In this document: positions 52,608 through 63,167 of the stretch, one piece after another
Position numbering within the stretch: position 1 is the first letter of the stretch
Layout: the number at the start of each line of letters is the position of its first letter
Assembly: GCF_038449125.1 (NCBI RefSeq)
Contig: NZ_CP151800.1
Location: 1,956,406 to 2,020,405, forward strand
Length of the DNA: 64,000 nt
From: Kosakonia sp. BYX6
GTDB lineage: Bacteria > Pseudomonadota > Gammaproteobacteria > Enterobacterales > Enterobacteriaceae
Reading direction: 5' to 3'
Position numbers and translations under genes: made by a program
The notes under the pieces: generated by a model
What the model was told of the DNA's origin: nothing
What the model saw: only the letters and a program-made list of their open reading frames with translations
Databases searched by the model: none

Positions 52608-53170
52608 AACGCGCTGAGGATCTCGTCCGTGCTGCGCACTCGGCCAATACGCGGGAAGATGTTTTTCATACTTCCCTGATGCTGCTCCGCGTCAGCCGCG
52701 CTGCATGCATCTTCGGCGATCACCAGTGAAAAGCCCATTTCCCAGGCGTTACGGGCGGTGGATTCCACGCCGATATTGGTCGAAATCCCGCACAGCACGA
52801 TGGTGTCGATACCGCGGCGGCGCAGTTGCAGTTCCAGATCGGTACCGTAAAACGCGCCCCATTGGCGTTTGGTGACTTCAATATCGCTCTCTTTTTTACC
52901 CAATGCGTCCGGGTAAACCCACCAGTTGTCCGGCAGCGCGTGACCGCCAGTCGCGGCATCGACGGGCTGTTTCAGCGCCTCGGCAAAATCCGCCGACCAA
53001 CCGACGCGTACCAGCGCAACCGGCGCGCCATTGGCACGAAACTTCTCGGCAAGTTTGGCGGCGCGTTTCACCACGTCTTGCGCAGTGTGCGGACCACCGG
53101 CAAAAGGCAGGATGCCTTCCTGTAAATCGATGACCACCAGCGCGGTTTTGTTCGCGTTGAGTTCCAGCAT
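52604..53170 (-). CDS. yecD: Isochorismatase-like protein YecD
   Basis: A 188-residue protein of the isochorismatase-like hydrolase superfamily: [12 protein letters not shown] with the family Asp, then [25 protein letters not shown] and [14 protein letters not shown]. Where cysteine hydrolases of the family have their nucleophile, a Gly stands (TNIGV), as in the EntB-type isochorismate lyases. The substrate is unknown. First gene of the yecD-yecE pair, divergent from aspS. Confidence 0.88.
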   Translation of the reverse strand: MLELNANKTALVVIDLQEGILPFAGGPHTAQDVVKRAAKLAEKFRANGAPVALVRVGWSADFAEALKQPVDAATGGHALPDNWWVYPDALGKKESDIEVTKRQWGAFYGTDLELQLRRRGIDTIVLCGISTNIGVESTARNAWEMGFSLVIAEDACSAADAEQHQGSMKNIFPRIGRVRSTDEILSAL

Positions 53171-53306
53171 AATAACTCCAGAAAAAAGAATGACGTCGGT
53201 CGTTACCTTACGCGTTCTGCCGCCGTGCAGGGTTTACAATTTTTGTTAAATTTTGTGAGAATGCGCAATAAGCGCGCAGCAAACGTGCGTACAGTCAGTA
53301 GCGGGC

Positions 53307-53335
53307 TTATCGTAGGGCATTATTTCCAGTATAAT
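53307..53335 (+). promoter_or_regulatory. Probable aspS promoter
   Basis: TTATCG - 17 bases - TATAAT, about 100 bases before aspS; the -10 is a perfect consensus. Confidence 0.6.
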
Positions 53336-53436
53336 AGCCCCCTTTTTTCATCCAGTTGTGACATACGAAAATAGCTGCCACCAAAGCGCCTGCACCGCAG
53401 GTGACAGGTCGCGCGCAGCTAATTAAGGGATATCTC

Positions 53437-55215
53437 ATGCGTACAGTATATTGCGGGCAGCTCAATCAATCCCATGTGGGACAGCAAGTAACGCTTTGTG
53501 GGTGGGTCAACCGCCGTCGTGACCTCGGCAGCCTTATCTTTATTGATATGCGCGATCGTGAAGGCATCGTGCAGGTGTTTTTCGACCCGGACCGTCAGGA
53601 TGCGTTCCAGCTCGCCTCTGAACTGCGTAATGAGTTCTGCATTCAAATTACCGGTACCGTTCGCGCGCGCGACGGCAAAAACGTCAACAAAGATATGGCT
53701 ACCGGTGAAGTGGAAGTTTTCGCCACCGAGCTCAACATCATCAACCGCGCGGAAGCGTTGCCGCTCGACTCCAACCACGTCAATACCGAAGAAGCGCGTC
53801 TGAAATACCGCTACCTCGATCTGCGTCGCCCGGAAATGGCGCAGCGCCTGAAAACCCGCGCGAAAATCACCAGCTTTGTACGCCGCTTTATGGATGACCA
53901 CGGTTTTCTTGACATCGAAACGCCGATGCTGACCAAAGCCACACCGGAAGGCGCGCGCGACTATCTCGTGCCGAGCCGCGTGCATAAAGGCAAATTCTAT
54001 GCGCTGCCGCAGTCTCCACAGCTGTTCAAACAGCTGCTGATGATGTCTGGCTTCGACCGTTACTACCAGATTGTGAAATGCTTCCGCGACGAAGACCTGC
54101 GCGCTGACCGCCAGCCGGAATTCACCCAGATCGATGTGGAAACGTCCTTTATGACCGCGCCGCAAGTGCGTGAAGTGATGGAAGCGCTGGTTCGCCAACT
54201 ATGGCTGGAAATCAAAGGCGTGGATCTGGGCGATTTCCCGATCATGACCTTTGCCGAAGCCGAGCGTCGTTACGGTTCCGATAAGCCGGATTTGCGTAAC
54301 CCGATGGAACTGGTCGATGTCGCTGATCTGCTGAAAGCCGTCGAATTCAAAGTCTTCTCCGGCCCGGCAAATGATGCCAAAGGCCGCGTTGCCGCACTGC
54401 GTGTGCCAGGTGGCGCACAACTCAGCCGTAAACAGATTGACGACTACGGCAAATTTATCGAAATTTACGGCGCGAAAGGCCTGGCATATATCAAGGTCAA
54501 CGAAGCGGCGAAAGGCCTTGAAGGGATCACCAGCCCGGTCGCGAAATTCCTTAACGCGGACATCGTAAGCGCGATCCTTGAGCGCACTGGCGCGCAAGAT
54601 GGCGATATGATTTTCTTCGGCGCAGACAACAAAAAAGTGGTTGCCGACGCGCTGGGCGCACTGCGTTTGAAACTGGGCAAAGATCTGAATCTGACCGACG
54701 AAGCCAAATGGGCTCCGCTCTGGGTTATCGACTTCCCGATGTTTGAAGACGACGGCGAAGGCGGCCTGACGGCGATGCACCACCCGTTCACTTCTCCGCG
54801 CGATATGAGCCCGGCAGAGCTGAAAGTGGCACCGGAAACCGCGATCGCGAACGCCTACGATATGGTTATCAATGGCTATGAAGTTGGCGGCGGTTCTGTC
54901 CGTATTCATAGTGGTGAAATGCAGCAGACAGTGTTCGGCATTCTGGGCATCAATGAGCAGGAACAGCGTGAGAAGTTCGGCTTCCTGCTTGATGCGCTGA
55001 AATACGGTACGCCGCCGCACGCGGGCCTGGCGTTTGGTCTGGATCGCCTGACCATGCTGCTGACCGGCACCGACAATATCCGTGATGTTATCGCCTTCCC
55101 GAAAACCACGGCAGCGGCTTGTCTACTGACTGAAGCGCCGAGCTTCGCCAATCCGGCCTCTTTGACTGAACTGGGTATTGAAGTCATCAAAAAAGAGACG
55201 CCGGAGAATAAATAA
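53437..55215 (+). CDS. aspS: Aspartyl-tRNA synthetase
   Basis: A class IIb synthetase of 592 residues. It has an N-terminal OB-fold anticodon domain ([19 protein letters not shown]), catalytic motif 2 region [18 protein letters not shown], the bacterial-type GAD insert (about 290-420), and motif 3 [13 protein letters not shown]. The ATG at MRTVYCGQL is the homologous start behind AAGGGA; upstream in-frame codons are unconserved. First gene of aspS-nudB-yebC-ruvC. Confidence 0.97.
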   Translation: MRTVYCGQLNQSHVGQQVTLCGWVNRRRDLGSLIFIDMRDREGIVQVFFDPDRQDAFQLASELRNEFCIQITGTVRARDGKNVNKDMATGEVEVFATELNIINRAEALPLDSNHVNTEEARLKYRYLDLRRPEMAQRLKTRAKITSFVRRFMDDHGFLDIETPMLTKATPEGARDYLVPSRVHKGKFYALPQSPQLFKQLLMMSGFDRYYQIVKCFRDEDLRADRQPEFTQIDVETSFMTAPQVREVMEALVRQLWLEIKGVDLGDFPIMTFAEAERRYGSDKPDLRNPMELVDVADLLKAVEFKVFSGPANDAKGRVAALRVPGGAQLSRKQIDDYGKFIEIYGAKGLAYIKVNEAAKGLEGITSPVAKFLNADIVSAILERTGAQDGDMIFFGADNKKVVADALGALRLKLGKDLNLTDEAKWAPLWVIDFPMFEDDGEGGLTAMHHPFTSPRDMSPAELKVAPETAIANAYDMVINGYEVGGGSVRIHSGEMQQTVFGILGINEQEQREKFGFLLDALKYGTPPHAGLAFGLDRLTMLLTGTDNIRDVIAFPKTTAAACLLTEAPSFANPASLTELGIEVIKKETPENK

Positions 55216-55216
55216 G

Positions 55217-55660
55217 ATGTCATTTAAGCATCCCGTTTCCGTGCTGGTGGTGATTTATGCCGAGGACACAAAACGGGTGCTGATGTTGCAGCGACGCGAC
55301 GATGCTGATTTCTGGCAGTCGGTTACCGGCAGCCTTGAAGCAGGGGAAACCGCGTCGCAGGCCGCCGTGCGTGAAGTAAAGGAAGAGGTCAACATCGATG
55401 TGGCTCAAGAGTCGCTTCGCTTAGTTGACTGTCAGCGCACGGTGGAGTTTGAAATCTTTAGTCATTTACGTCATCGCTATGCGCCGGGCGTTACGCACAA
55501 TACCGAATCCTGGTTTTGTTTAGCGCTGCCCCACGAACGCCCGATTGTGTTCACTGAACATCTGGCGTACCGCTGGCTTGATGCGCCCGCTGCGGCCGCA
55601 TTAACCAAGTCGTGGAGTAACCGGCAGGCGATTGAAGAATTTGTAATTAATGCCGCCTGA
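55217..55660 (+). CDS. nudB: Dihydroneopterin triphosphate diphosphatase NudB
   Basis: A Nudix hydrolase that removes pyrophosphate from dihydroneopterin triphosphate in folate synthesis. The 147 residues show the Nudix box [20 protein letters not shown] and the conserved [19 protein letters not shown]. It begins one base after the aspS stop, so translation is coupled. It is three residues shorter than E. coli at the N-terminus. Confidence 0.95.
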   Translation: MSFKHPVSVLVVIYAEDTKRVLMLQRRDDADFWQSVTGSLEAGETASQAAVREVKEEVNIDVAQESLRLVDCQRTVEFEIFSHLRHRYAPGVTHNTESWFCLALPHERPIVFTEHLAYRWLDAPAAAALTKSWSNRQAIEEFVINAA

Positions 55661-55686
55661 ACAGGTGGTTTTTCTGGAGAATTTTT

Positions 55687-56427
55687 ATGGCAGGTCACAG
55701 TAAATGGGCCAACACCAAACACCGCAAAGCTGCACAGGATGCCAAACGCGGTAAGATCTTCACCAAAATCATTCGCGAGCTGGTGACAGCAGCGCGTCTG
55801 GGTGGCGGTGACGCCGCGTCCAACCCGCGTCTGCGCGCGGCGATCGACAAAGCGCTGTCCAACAACATGACCCGCGATACCTTAAACCGTGCTATCGCGC
55901 GCGGCGTCGGCGGTGATGATGATGCGAACATGGAAACCATCATTTATGAAGGTTACGGCCCTGGCGGCACAGCTGTGATGGTGGAATGCCTGAGTGACAA
56001 CCGTAACCGTACCGTTGCCGAAGTGCGTCATGCCTTCAGCAAATGCGGTGGTAACCTGGGTACCGACGGTTCCGTTGCTTACCTGTTCAGCAAAAAAGGC
56101 GTTATCTCCTTCGAAGCCGGTGACGAAGACACCATTATGGAAGCGGCGCTGGAAGCCGGTGCGGAAGACGTTGTGACCTACGACGATGGGGCAATCGACG
56201 TCTATACCGCGTGGGAAGAGATGGGTGCCGTGCGCGATGCGTTAGAAGCCGCCGGTCTGAAAGCCGACAACGCTGAAGTGTCGATGATCCCGTCTACCAA
56301 AGCGGACATGGATGCGGAAACCGCGCCGAAACTGCTGCGTCTGATCGATATGCTGGAAGATTGCGACGATGTGCAGGAGGTTTATCACAATGGTGAGATC
56401 TCTGATGAGGTCGCGGCGACTCTGTAA
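55687..56427 (+). CDS. yebC: YebC/PmpR family regulatory protein
   Basis: A 246-residue TACO1/YebC protein with the signature [17 protein letters not shown] at the N-terminus, [12 protein letters not shown] and EDVVTYDDG. YebC proteins have been described as transcription regulators and, more recently, as translation factors at proline-rich stretches. The surrounding aspS-nudB-yebC-ruvC order is conserved. Not to be confused with the paralogue YeeN. Confidence 0.95.
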   Translation: MAGHSKWANTKHRKAAQDAKRGKIFTKIIRELVTAARLGGGDAASNPRLRAAIDKALSNNMTRDTLNRAIARGVGGDDDANMETIIYEGYGPGGTAVMVECLSDNRNRTVAEVRHAFSKCGGNLGTDGSVAYLFSKKGVISFEAGDEDTIMEAALEAGAEDVVTYDDGAIDVYTAWEEMGAVRDALEAAGLKADNAEVSMIPSTKADMDAETAPKLLRLIDMLEDCDDVQEVYHNGEISDEVAATL

Positions 56428-56464
56428 TGTCGCTGACTAATCCACCTGTAGCTGGAGACGCATG

Positions 56465-56986
56465 ATGGCGATTATTCTCGGCATCGATCCGGGTTCACGC
56501 GTCACCGGCTATGGTGTGATTCGCCAGACGGGACGGCAACTGACCTATCTTGGCAGTGGCTGCATCCGTACCAAAGTGGACGATTTGCCGTCGCGCCTGA
56601 AATTGATTTATGCAGGCGTGACGGAAATCATCACCCAGTTCCAACCGGACTTTTTTGCTATCGAACAAGTGTTTATGGCGAAAAACGCCGATTCTGCACT
56701 GAAGCTCGGGCAAGCGCGCGGTGTGGCAATCGTCGCGGCCGTCAACCAGGACCTGCCAGTGTTTGAATATGCTGCACGTCAGGTAAAACAGACGGTCGTG
56801 GGAATTGGTAGCGCGGAAAAAAGCCAGGTGCAGCACATGGTGCGTAATCTGCTGAAACTGCCCGCTAACCCACAGGCCGACGCCGCCGATGCGTTGGCTA
56901 TCGCCATCACGCATTGTCATGTTAGCCAAAACGCGTTGCAGGTAAGCAGTTCGCGGCTTAACCTGGCGCGCGGTCGATTACGCTAA
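56465..56986 (+). CDS. ruvC: Holliday junction resolvase RuvC
   Basis: Cuts Holliday junctions held by RuvAB. It has 173 residues with the RNase H-like catalytic acids: the first in [12 protein letters not shown] (Asp8 counting Met), the second in FAIEQVF, and a pair in [14 protein letters not shown]. The second of two adjacent ATGs is used, giving the E. coli length. Unlike E. coli, ruvC is separated from ruvAB by a two-gene insertion of 1.8 kb. Confidence 0.97.
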   Translation: MAIILGIDPGSRVTGYGVIRQTGRQLTYLGSGCIRTKVDDLPSRLKLIYAGVTEIITQFQPDFFAIEQVFMAKNADSALKLGQARGVAIVAAVNQDLPVFEYAARQVKQTVVGIGSAEKSQVQHMVRNLLKLPANPQADAADALAIAITHCHVSQNALQVSSSRLNLARGRLR

Positions 56987-56989
56987 AAC

Positions 56990-57013
56990 GCGCCGAAACC
57001 CGGCGCTTTTTTT
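56990..57013. terminator. Terminator after ruvC
   Basis: Stem GCGCCG / CGGCGC followed by seven T; it lies against the stop of the convergent regulator gene. Confidence 0.85.
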
Positions 57014-57830
57014 ATAACAGTGTACGGATTTTCTCCTCGTCCACCGCGTCTGAAGGGTTATAGACCACCACGGTCAAATCGGGCTGTCCTTCGACCGTAA
57101 AACTCGAATACTCCAGTGATAACCTGCCGACAGTGCCATGCAGCAACACTTTTGTGCCTTCCTCCATCGCGCCAATATCATTGCTCTGCCACAGCGATGC
57201 AAACTCCGGTGAAGCCGTGCTCAGCTCCTCAACCAGCGGCTGGATCTCTGCCGATGCGCCTGCGCGCGTGGCATCCGCGCGAAAGGCCGCGACCAGAAAA
57301 CGCGCCAGCCCATGCCAGTCTGTCTGCGCGGTGCGCACTGTAGGGTTCAAGAAAACGCGGCGCATAATATTGCGATCTTGCGCAGGCAGGGCGGCGTAAT
57401 CCGTCAACACCACCGTAGCAGGCTTATTCCAGGCGAGAACGTCCCATGTCGCGTTGCGCACCATTGCCGGGCTGAGCGGCATGCCATCAAGCACGCGTTG
57501 CAGCCTTTGCGTCACGGTGCCCGCCGCGCTGTATTGCACACCTGGCGCACGGCCCAACGCCAGGTGATACACATGCTCTCGCTCGCGCCCGGAGAGACGC
57601 AGTGCCTTGCAAATCCGCTCCAGCACTTCTGCCGACGGCATGCCGCCGCGCCCTTGCTCAAGCCAGGTGTACCAGGTTGCGCTGATACAAGCCAGATGCG
57701 CCACTTCTTCGCGGCGCAGCCCTGGTGTTCGGCGACGTCCGGTATGAAAGCCCAACGCTTCGGGATCAAGCTGCGCCCGGCGGGATTTCAGGTAAATGCC
57801 CAGATCTTTTGGCTGAGTAACACTCTGCAT
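57012..57830 (-). CDS. XRE-type regulator with MmyB-like ligand domain
   Basis: A 272-residue regulator: an N-terminal helix-turn-helix (about 10-80; GLRREEVAHLACISATWYTWLEQGR) and a C-terminal MmyB-like domain (about 100-270; NATWDVLAWNKPA, RNIMRRVFLNP, DWHGLARFLVAAFRADA). In Streptomyces such proteins bind a small or lipid ligand and repress a divergent oxidoreductase gene. The same layout holds here: the neighbouring SDR gene is divergent, with 95 bases between. It is not in the E. coli order, where yebB lies here. Confidence 0.85.
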   Translation of the reverse strand: MQSVTQPKDLGIYLKSRRAQLDPEALGFHTGRRRTPGLRREEVAHLACISATWYTWLEQGRGGMPSAEVLERICKALRLSGREREHVYHLALGRAPGVQYSAAGTVTQRLQRVLDGMPLSPAMVRNATWDVLAWNKPATVVLTDYAALPAQDRNIMRRVFLNPTVRTAQTDWHGLARFLVAAFRADATRAGASAEIQPLVEELSTASPEFASLWQSNDIGAMEEGTKVLLHGTVGRLSLEYSSFTVEGQPDLTVVVYNPSDAVDEEKIRTLL

Positions 57831-57846
57831 CCTGTTAGTCCTTATA

Positions 57847-57876
57847 CCACTATAAAGTCACTACTTTTTTCCACTA
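57847..57876. promoter_or_regulatory. Triple YCACTA repeat in the divergent promoter
   Basis: CCACTA, TCACTA and CCACTA occur at 57847, 57858 and 57871, in the same orientation and spaced 11 and 13 bases (about one helical turn). They lie between the divergent regulator and SDR genes, a natural place for the regulator's operator. The binding role is inferred. Confidence 0.45.
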
Positions 57877-57925
57877 CGGATATTTATCAGGATAGCTGCG
57901 CGAGTCAACATCAGGAGGCACACGC

Positions 57926-58807
57926 ATGCACGTTTTTCTGACTGGCGCGACCGGATGGGTCGGCGCAAAAGTAGCGGCGGAATTATTGGCCGCAGGGCAC
58001 CAGGTAAGTGGCCTGGTGCGTAACGCGGATAAAGCACAGGCGCTGCTTGCCGCAGGTGGACAGGTCGTTCACGGAACGCTGGACGATCATCAAGTGCTAT
58101 TTGATGCAGCCACGCAAGCCGACGCGGTAATCCACACTGCATTTAGTCATGACTTTTCCCGCTTTGCGGAGAGCTGTATTCAGGATCAGCGCGCCATTGA
58201 AGTACTGGGCGAAGCGCTGATGGGCAGCCAGCGCCCATTGATAGTTACTGCGGGTTTGGCTCGACTGGCGCAGGGGCGCCTGGCGATCGAAGAGGATAAA
58301 CCCGGTAGCGGACCGGAATACCTGCGTCGCTCCGAGCAAACGGCGATGAAGCTTGCGCAGCAAGGGGTCCGAACCGCCACGGTACGGCTGGCGGCCACCG
58401 TGCACGGGATTGGCGATCACGGTTTTATCCCGATGCTGATCGCGCTGGCGAAACAAACGGGCGTTTCCGCCTGGCCGAAAGAAGGAAATATTCGCTGGGC
58501 GGCGGTACACCGGTTGGATGCGGCGAAACTGTACCGGCTGGCGCTCGAAAGCGGTGTTACGCAACCGGTGTACCATGCGGTTGCCGAAGAGGGGATCACG
58601 TTGCGCGAGATAGCTGTCGCCATTGGTCAGATGCTCGGCCTGCCCGCAGAACCGCGCGAAGCAGCGCATTTCGGTTGGTTTGCCTCTTTTGCGGCAAGCG
58701 ACATGTCAGCATCGAGTGAGCAAACCCGAAAAGTACTAGGCTGGCAACCTACGCAGCGGGATTTATTAACCGACCTGCGCGATGGCGCGTATTATGCCAA
58801 TTCCTGA
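57926..58807 (+). CDS. SDR-family NAD(P)-binding oxidoreductase
   Basis: A 293-residue atypical short-chain dehydrogenase. The N-terminal Rossmann motif is VFLTGATGWVGAKVAAELL (GxxGxxG form), followed by LVRNADKAQALLAAG and HGTLDD. The usual YxxxK catalytic motif is not clear: YLRRSEQTAMKLA lies where it is expected. It may use NADPH on carbonyl substrates, or be a regulatory NmrA-like protein. AGGAGG precedes the ATG. It pairs with the divergent MmyB-type regulator. Confidence 0.8.
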   Translation: MHVFLTGATGWVGAKVAAELLAAGHQVSGLVRNADKAQALLAAGGQVVHGTLDDHQVLFDAATQADAVIHTAFSHDFSRFAESCIQDQRAIEVLGEALMGSQRPLIVTAGLARLAQGRLAIEEDKPGSGPEYLRRSEQTAMKLAQQGVRTATVRLAATVHGIGDHGFIPMLIALAKQTGVSAWPKEGNIRWAAVHRLDAAKLYRLALESGVTQPVYHAVAEEGITLREIAVAIGQMLGLPAEPREAAHFGWFASFAASDMSASSEQTRKVLGWQPTQRDLLTDLRDGAYYANS

Positions 58808-58835
58808 ACCGCGCTCGCGCTTTTAATCAATAATC

Positions 58836-58862
58836 GGCTGGATATCTATCCAGCCTTTTTTT
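58836..58862 (+). terminator. Terminator after the SDR gene
   Basis: Stem GGCTGGATA / TATCCAGCC followed by seven T; it separates the inserted gene from ruvA. Confidence 0.88.
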
Positions 58863-58906
58863 ATGATACAGCATTACATTTTTAGCCCTTAACGCAGGAG
58901 CGTCAC

Positions 58907-59518
58907 GTGATAGGCAGACTCAGAGGCATTATTGTAGAAAAACAACCCCCGTTGGTACTGCTGGAAGTCGGAGGCGTGGGTTATGAAGTTCATATGCCAA
59001 TGACCTGTTTCTATGAGTTGCCGGACGCCGGTAAAGAGGCGATTGTTTTTACTCAGTTTGTGGTGCGTGAAGATGCGCAGCTTCTTTATGGGTTCAACAA
59101 TAAGCAAGAACGTACGCTGTTTCGCGAACTGATTAAAACCAACGGCGTAGGGCCAAAACTGGCGCTGGCGATTTTATCCGGCATGTCGGCGCAGCAGTTT
59201 GTTAACGCCGTTGAACGTGAAGATCCTGCCGCGCTGGTTAAGCTGCCGGGTATCGGTAAGAAAACCGCTGAACGCCTGATCGTTGAAATGAAAGATCGCT
59301 TTAAAGGCTTGCACGGCGACCTCTTTACGCCAGCCGCTGATTTGGTGCTGACTTCTCCGGCAAGCCCGGCAACAGATGACGCTGAACAAGAAGCGGTTGC
59401 CGCGTTGGTGGCGCTGGGCTATAAACCTCAGGAAGCCAGCCGGATGATCAGCAAAATCGCGCGTCCGGACGTTAACAGTGAAACCCTGATCCGTGAAGCG
59501 CTGCGCGCGGCGTTGTGA
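58907..59518 (+). CDS. ruvA: Holliday junction helicase subunit RuvA
   Basis: Tetrameric junction-recognition protein, 203 residues. It has an OB-fold N-domain ([30 protein letters not shown]), two helix-hairpin-helix motifs ([27 protein letters not shown]), and a C-terminal RuvB-contacting domain (about 155-203). The start is GTG behind GCAGGAG, as in E. coli. ruvB follows after eight bases. Confidence 0.97.
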   Translation: MIGRLRGIIVEKQPPLVLLEVGGVGYEVHMPMTCFYELPDAGKEAIVFTQFVVREDAQLLYGFNNKQERTLFRELIKTNGVGPKLALAILSGMSAQQFVNAVEREDPAALVKLPGIGKKTAERLIVEMKDRFKGLHGDLFTPAADLVLTSPASPATDDAEQEAVAALVALGYKPQEASRMISKIARPDVNSETLIREALRAAL

Positions 59519-59523
59519 GGTAG

Positions 59524-60537
<1,014 letters not shown>

Positions 60538-60548
60538 TACATGAATGT

Positions 60549-60576
60549 GCCGGATGCGGTAAATCCGCGCTCCGGC
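60549..60576. repeat. REP-like element between ruvB and znuB
   Basis: GCCGGATGCGGTAAATCCGC followed by GCTCCGGC folds into a hairpin with GCCGGA/TCCGGC ends, typical of enterobacterial REP units at convergent gene ends. Confidence 0.75.
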
Positions 60577-60591
60577 GCTATTGGGCAACAC

Positions 60592-61377
60592 TCAACTGGC
60601 GGTTTTTTTCATCATACTGAAGATAAATAACACCGCTGCACACAGCACCACGGATGGGCCTGCGGGCGTATCGTAAAAGGCCGAAAACGTTAGTCCACCG
60701 GTGACGGCAACCATCCCGACACCGACGGCGACTCCCGCCATCTGCTCAGGCGTTCGCGCAAAACGACGCGCTGTCGCGGCCGGAATAATCAGCAGTGAAG
60801 TAATGATCAGCGCGCCGACAAACTTCATGGCGACACCAATCGTCAGCGCTGTCACCAGCATCAGCAACAACTTCACGCGTTGCAGTTTGACACCGTCAAC
60901 AAATGCCAGCTCCGGGCTGATGGTCATCGACAGTAAATTGCGCCATTGCCAGAGCAAAATCCCCAGTACCAGCACCACGCCCAATGCAATAGCGATCAGA
61001 TCTTCTGGCGTGACGGCCAGTAAATCCCCGAACAGATAGGCCATTAAATCAACGCGGATATTCGACATTAAACTGACCACAACCAGACCAAGCGACAAGG
61101 CGCTGTGCGCCATAATCCCCAGCAAGGTATCCACGGCCAGATGCGGGCGTTTTTCCAGCCACACCAGCCCAGCGGCGAGCAGTAACGTGACGGCAATGAC
61201 CGCGTAAAACGGGTTAATATCCAGCAGCAGACCAAAGGCAACGCCGAGCAAAGAGGCATGCGCCAGCGTATCGCCGAAATAAGACATGCGTCGCCAGACG
61301 ACAAACGAGCCCAGCGGCCCGGCCGCGCAAGCGAGCATGATCCCGGCAAGCCAGCCGGGCAGTAATAATTCAATCAT
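60592..61377 (-). CDS. znuB: Zinc ABC transporter permease ZnuB
   Basis: Inner-membrane channel of the high-affinity zinc importer, 261 residues with about eight helices, ABC-3 permease family ([26 protein letters not shown], then [13 protein letters not shown]). It overlaps znuC by four bases, giving the znuCB unit divergent from znuA. Confidence 0.96.
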   Translation of the reverse strand: MIELLLPGWLAGIMLACAAGPLGSFVVWRRMSYFGDTLAHASLLGVAFGLLLDINPFYAVIAVTLLLAAGLVWLEKRPHLAVDTLLGIMAHSALSLGLVVVSLMSNIRVDLMAYLFGDLLAVTPEDLIAIALGVVLVLGILLWQWRNLLSMTISPELAFVDGVKLQRVKLLLMLVTALTIGVAMKFVGALIITSLLIIPAATARRFARTPEQMAGVAVGVGMVAVTGGLTFSAFYDTPAGPSVVLCAAVLFIFSMMKKTAS

Positions 61378-62129
61378 GAGTGTCCATTACCCTGACGCAG
61401 TACAATGCGGCCTTGCAAATCGTGGCGGTGATTGTGGTTATGGCGGTAAATGCCGAGTTGCTCTGCGCCGCGCTGACCAAACATCGAGATAAACTCCGGA
61501 TGCAGGGAAACCACTTCTGGCGTTCCCGAGCAACAAATATGGTGATTCAGGCAAAGCACCTCATCGGTTTTCGCCATCACCAGATGCAGATCGTGTGAGA
61601 CCATCAAAACCGCGCAATCCAGCTCTTTACGCAACTGATCGATCAAATTGTAAAGCGCGACCTGACCATTGACGTCCACGCCTTGCGTCGGTTCGTCAAG
61701 CACCAGCAACTGCGGGCGATTGAGCAGTGCGCGAGCGAGTAAAACACGCTGTGTTTCACCACCAGAAAGTTTCTGCAGCGGGGCATCCACCAGATGGGCT
61801 GCCTGCACGCGTTTCAGCGCCGGAATAATGTCGTCTTTACGCGTGCCAGGACGCAGGCGCATAAAACGCCCGACGGTCAATGGCAGTGTGGCGTCGAGAT
61901 GCAATTTTTGTGGCACATAGCCGATGCGCAGGGTTTTGTCGCGCTTGATAATCCCAGAGTCGGGTGCTACAAGCCCAAGCACCACGCGCACCAGGGTTGA
62001 TTTGCCCGCACCATTTGGGCCGAGCAGCGTCAGAATTTTACCGGGACGCAAATTCAAAGAAATGTCAGACAGGACGCGCCGTTGGCCGAACGCGACGGTG
62101 ACATTTTCGAGCGTTACAAGATTCGTCAT
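61374..62129 (-). CDS. znuC: Zinc ABC transporter ATPase ZnuC
   Basis: ATPase of the zinc importer, 251 residues as in E. coli. It has Walker [10 protein letters not shown], signature LSGGETQRV, Walker [13 protein letters not shown] and the H-loop VSHD. A His-rich tail ([10 protein letters not shown]) near the C-terminus is typical. The ATG at [10 protein letters not shown] is the homologous start. Transcription starts beside a Zur box shared with znuA. Confidence 0.96.
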   Translation of the reverse strand: MTNLVTLENVTVAFGQRRVLSDISLNLRPGKILTLLGPNGAGKSTLVRVVLGLVAPDSGIIKRDKTLRIGYVPQKLHLDATLPLTVGRFMRLRPGTRKDDIIPALKRVQAAHLVDAPLQKLSGGETQRVLLARALLNRPQLLVLDEPTQGVDVNGQVALYNLIDQLRKELDCAVLMVSHDLHLVMAKTDEVLCLNHHICCSGTPEVVSLHPEFISMFGQRGAEQLGIYRHNHNHRHDLQGRIVLRQGNGHS

Positions 62130-62156
62130 AGCATTTAAGGGGTTGCACAAGTTGTA

Positions 62157-62177
62157 GAATGTTATAATATCACATTC
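62157..62177. promoter_or_regulatory. Zur box between znuC and znuA
   Basis: A 21-bp near-palindrome with arms GAATGT and ACATTC around TATAATATC, matching the enteric Zur operator. It lies in the short divergent region, so zinc-loaded Zur can shut both transcripts. Confidence 0.88.
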
Positions 62178-62207
62178 CACATACTCATTACGATGAATAG
62201 TCGCATT

Positions 62208-63152
62208 ATGTTACATAAAAATACGCTTCTTTGCGCAGCGGTTTCGGCTGCGCTTCTCGCGGGTGTAGCACAAACCGCTAACGCCGCCGTCGTCACCTCG
62301 TTAAAGCCACTGGGTTTTATCGCTTCAGCCATCGCAGATGGCGTAACAACCACCGAAGTATTACTTCCAGATGGTGCATCAGAGCATGATTATTCACTGC
62401 GTCCATCAGATGTAAAACGCTTACAGAACGCGGACTTACTCTTTTGGGTTGGCCCGGAGATGGAAGCCTTCATGGCGCGCTCCGCCCAGCAAGTGCCAGC
62501 ACAAAAACAAGTGGTGATGGCGCAGCTTGACGGGGTGAAAACGCTGCTGATGAAAGGGACGGAAGAAGACGAGCATGAACACGGCGACGATCATCATCAT
62601 GATGAAAAAGGTGATGAACATCACCATCACGGCGAATACAACATGCATCTGTGGCTTTCCCCTGAGATTGCGCGGCTCTCGGCGGTTGCAATCCACGATA
62701 AATTAGTGGAAGTTATGCCGCAAAGTCGAGCGAGGCTTGACGCCAACCTGCAGGCATTTGAGGCATCATTAGCCCGGGCCGATAAGCAAGTCGGTAACGA
62801 GCTGGCACCGCTGAAAGGGAAGGGGTATTTCGTTTTTCACGACGCCTATGGCTACTTTGAAAAACACTACGGTCTGACACCGCTGGGTCATTTTACCGTC
62901 AACCCTGAAATTCAGCCTGGTGCGCAGCGTTTACATGAAATCCGAACACAGTTGGTTGAGCAAAAAGCAACCTGCGTTTTTGCTGAGCCACAGTTCAGGC
63001 CAGCGGTCGTTGAAGCTGTTGCCCGAGGGACATCCGTTCGAATGGGAACGTTGGATCCACTCGGCATCGGTATCAAGTTAGGTACAGAGAGCTACCCACA
63101 GTTCCTTGCCCAACTCTCAAACCAGTATGCGAGCTGCCTGAAAGGAGAATAA
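62208..63152 (+). CDS. znuA: Zinc-binding periplasmic protein ZnuA
   Basis: Captures zinc for ZnuBC. It has 314 residues from the ATG at MLHKNT: a signal peptide ending ANA, then the cluster A-I binding fold with the metal histidines in [20 protein letters not shown] and [10 protein letters not shown] His/Asp/Glu-rich loop (about 123-146, [20 protein letters not shown]) sits beside the site. An upstream ATG five codons earlier is the alternative start. It is divergent from znuCB. Confidence 0.95.
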   Translation: MLHKNTLLCAAVSAALLAGVAQTANAAVVTSLKPLGFIASAIADGVTTTEVLLPDGASEHDYSLRPSDVKRLQNADLLFWVGPEMEAFMARSAQQVPAQKQVVMAQLDGVKTLLMKGTEEDEHEHGDDHHHDEKGDEHHHHGEYNMHLWLSPEIARLSAVAIHDKLVEVMPQSRARLDANLQAFEASLARADKQVGNELAPLKGKGYFVFHDAYGYFEKHYGLTPLGHFTVNPEIQPGAQRLHEIRTQLVEQKATCVFAEPQFRPAVVEAVARGTSVRMGTLDPLGIGIKLGTESYPQFLAQLSNQYASCLKGE

Positions 63153-63167
63153 CGAGGAAGTGAATAC

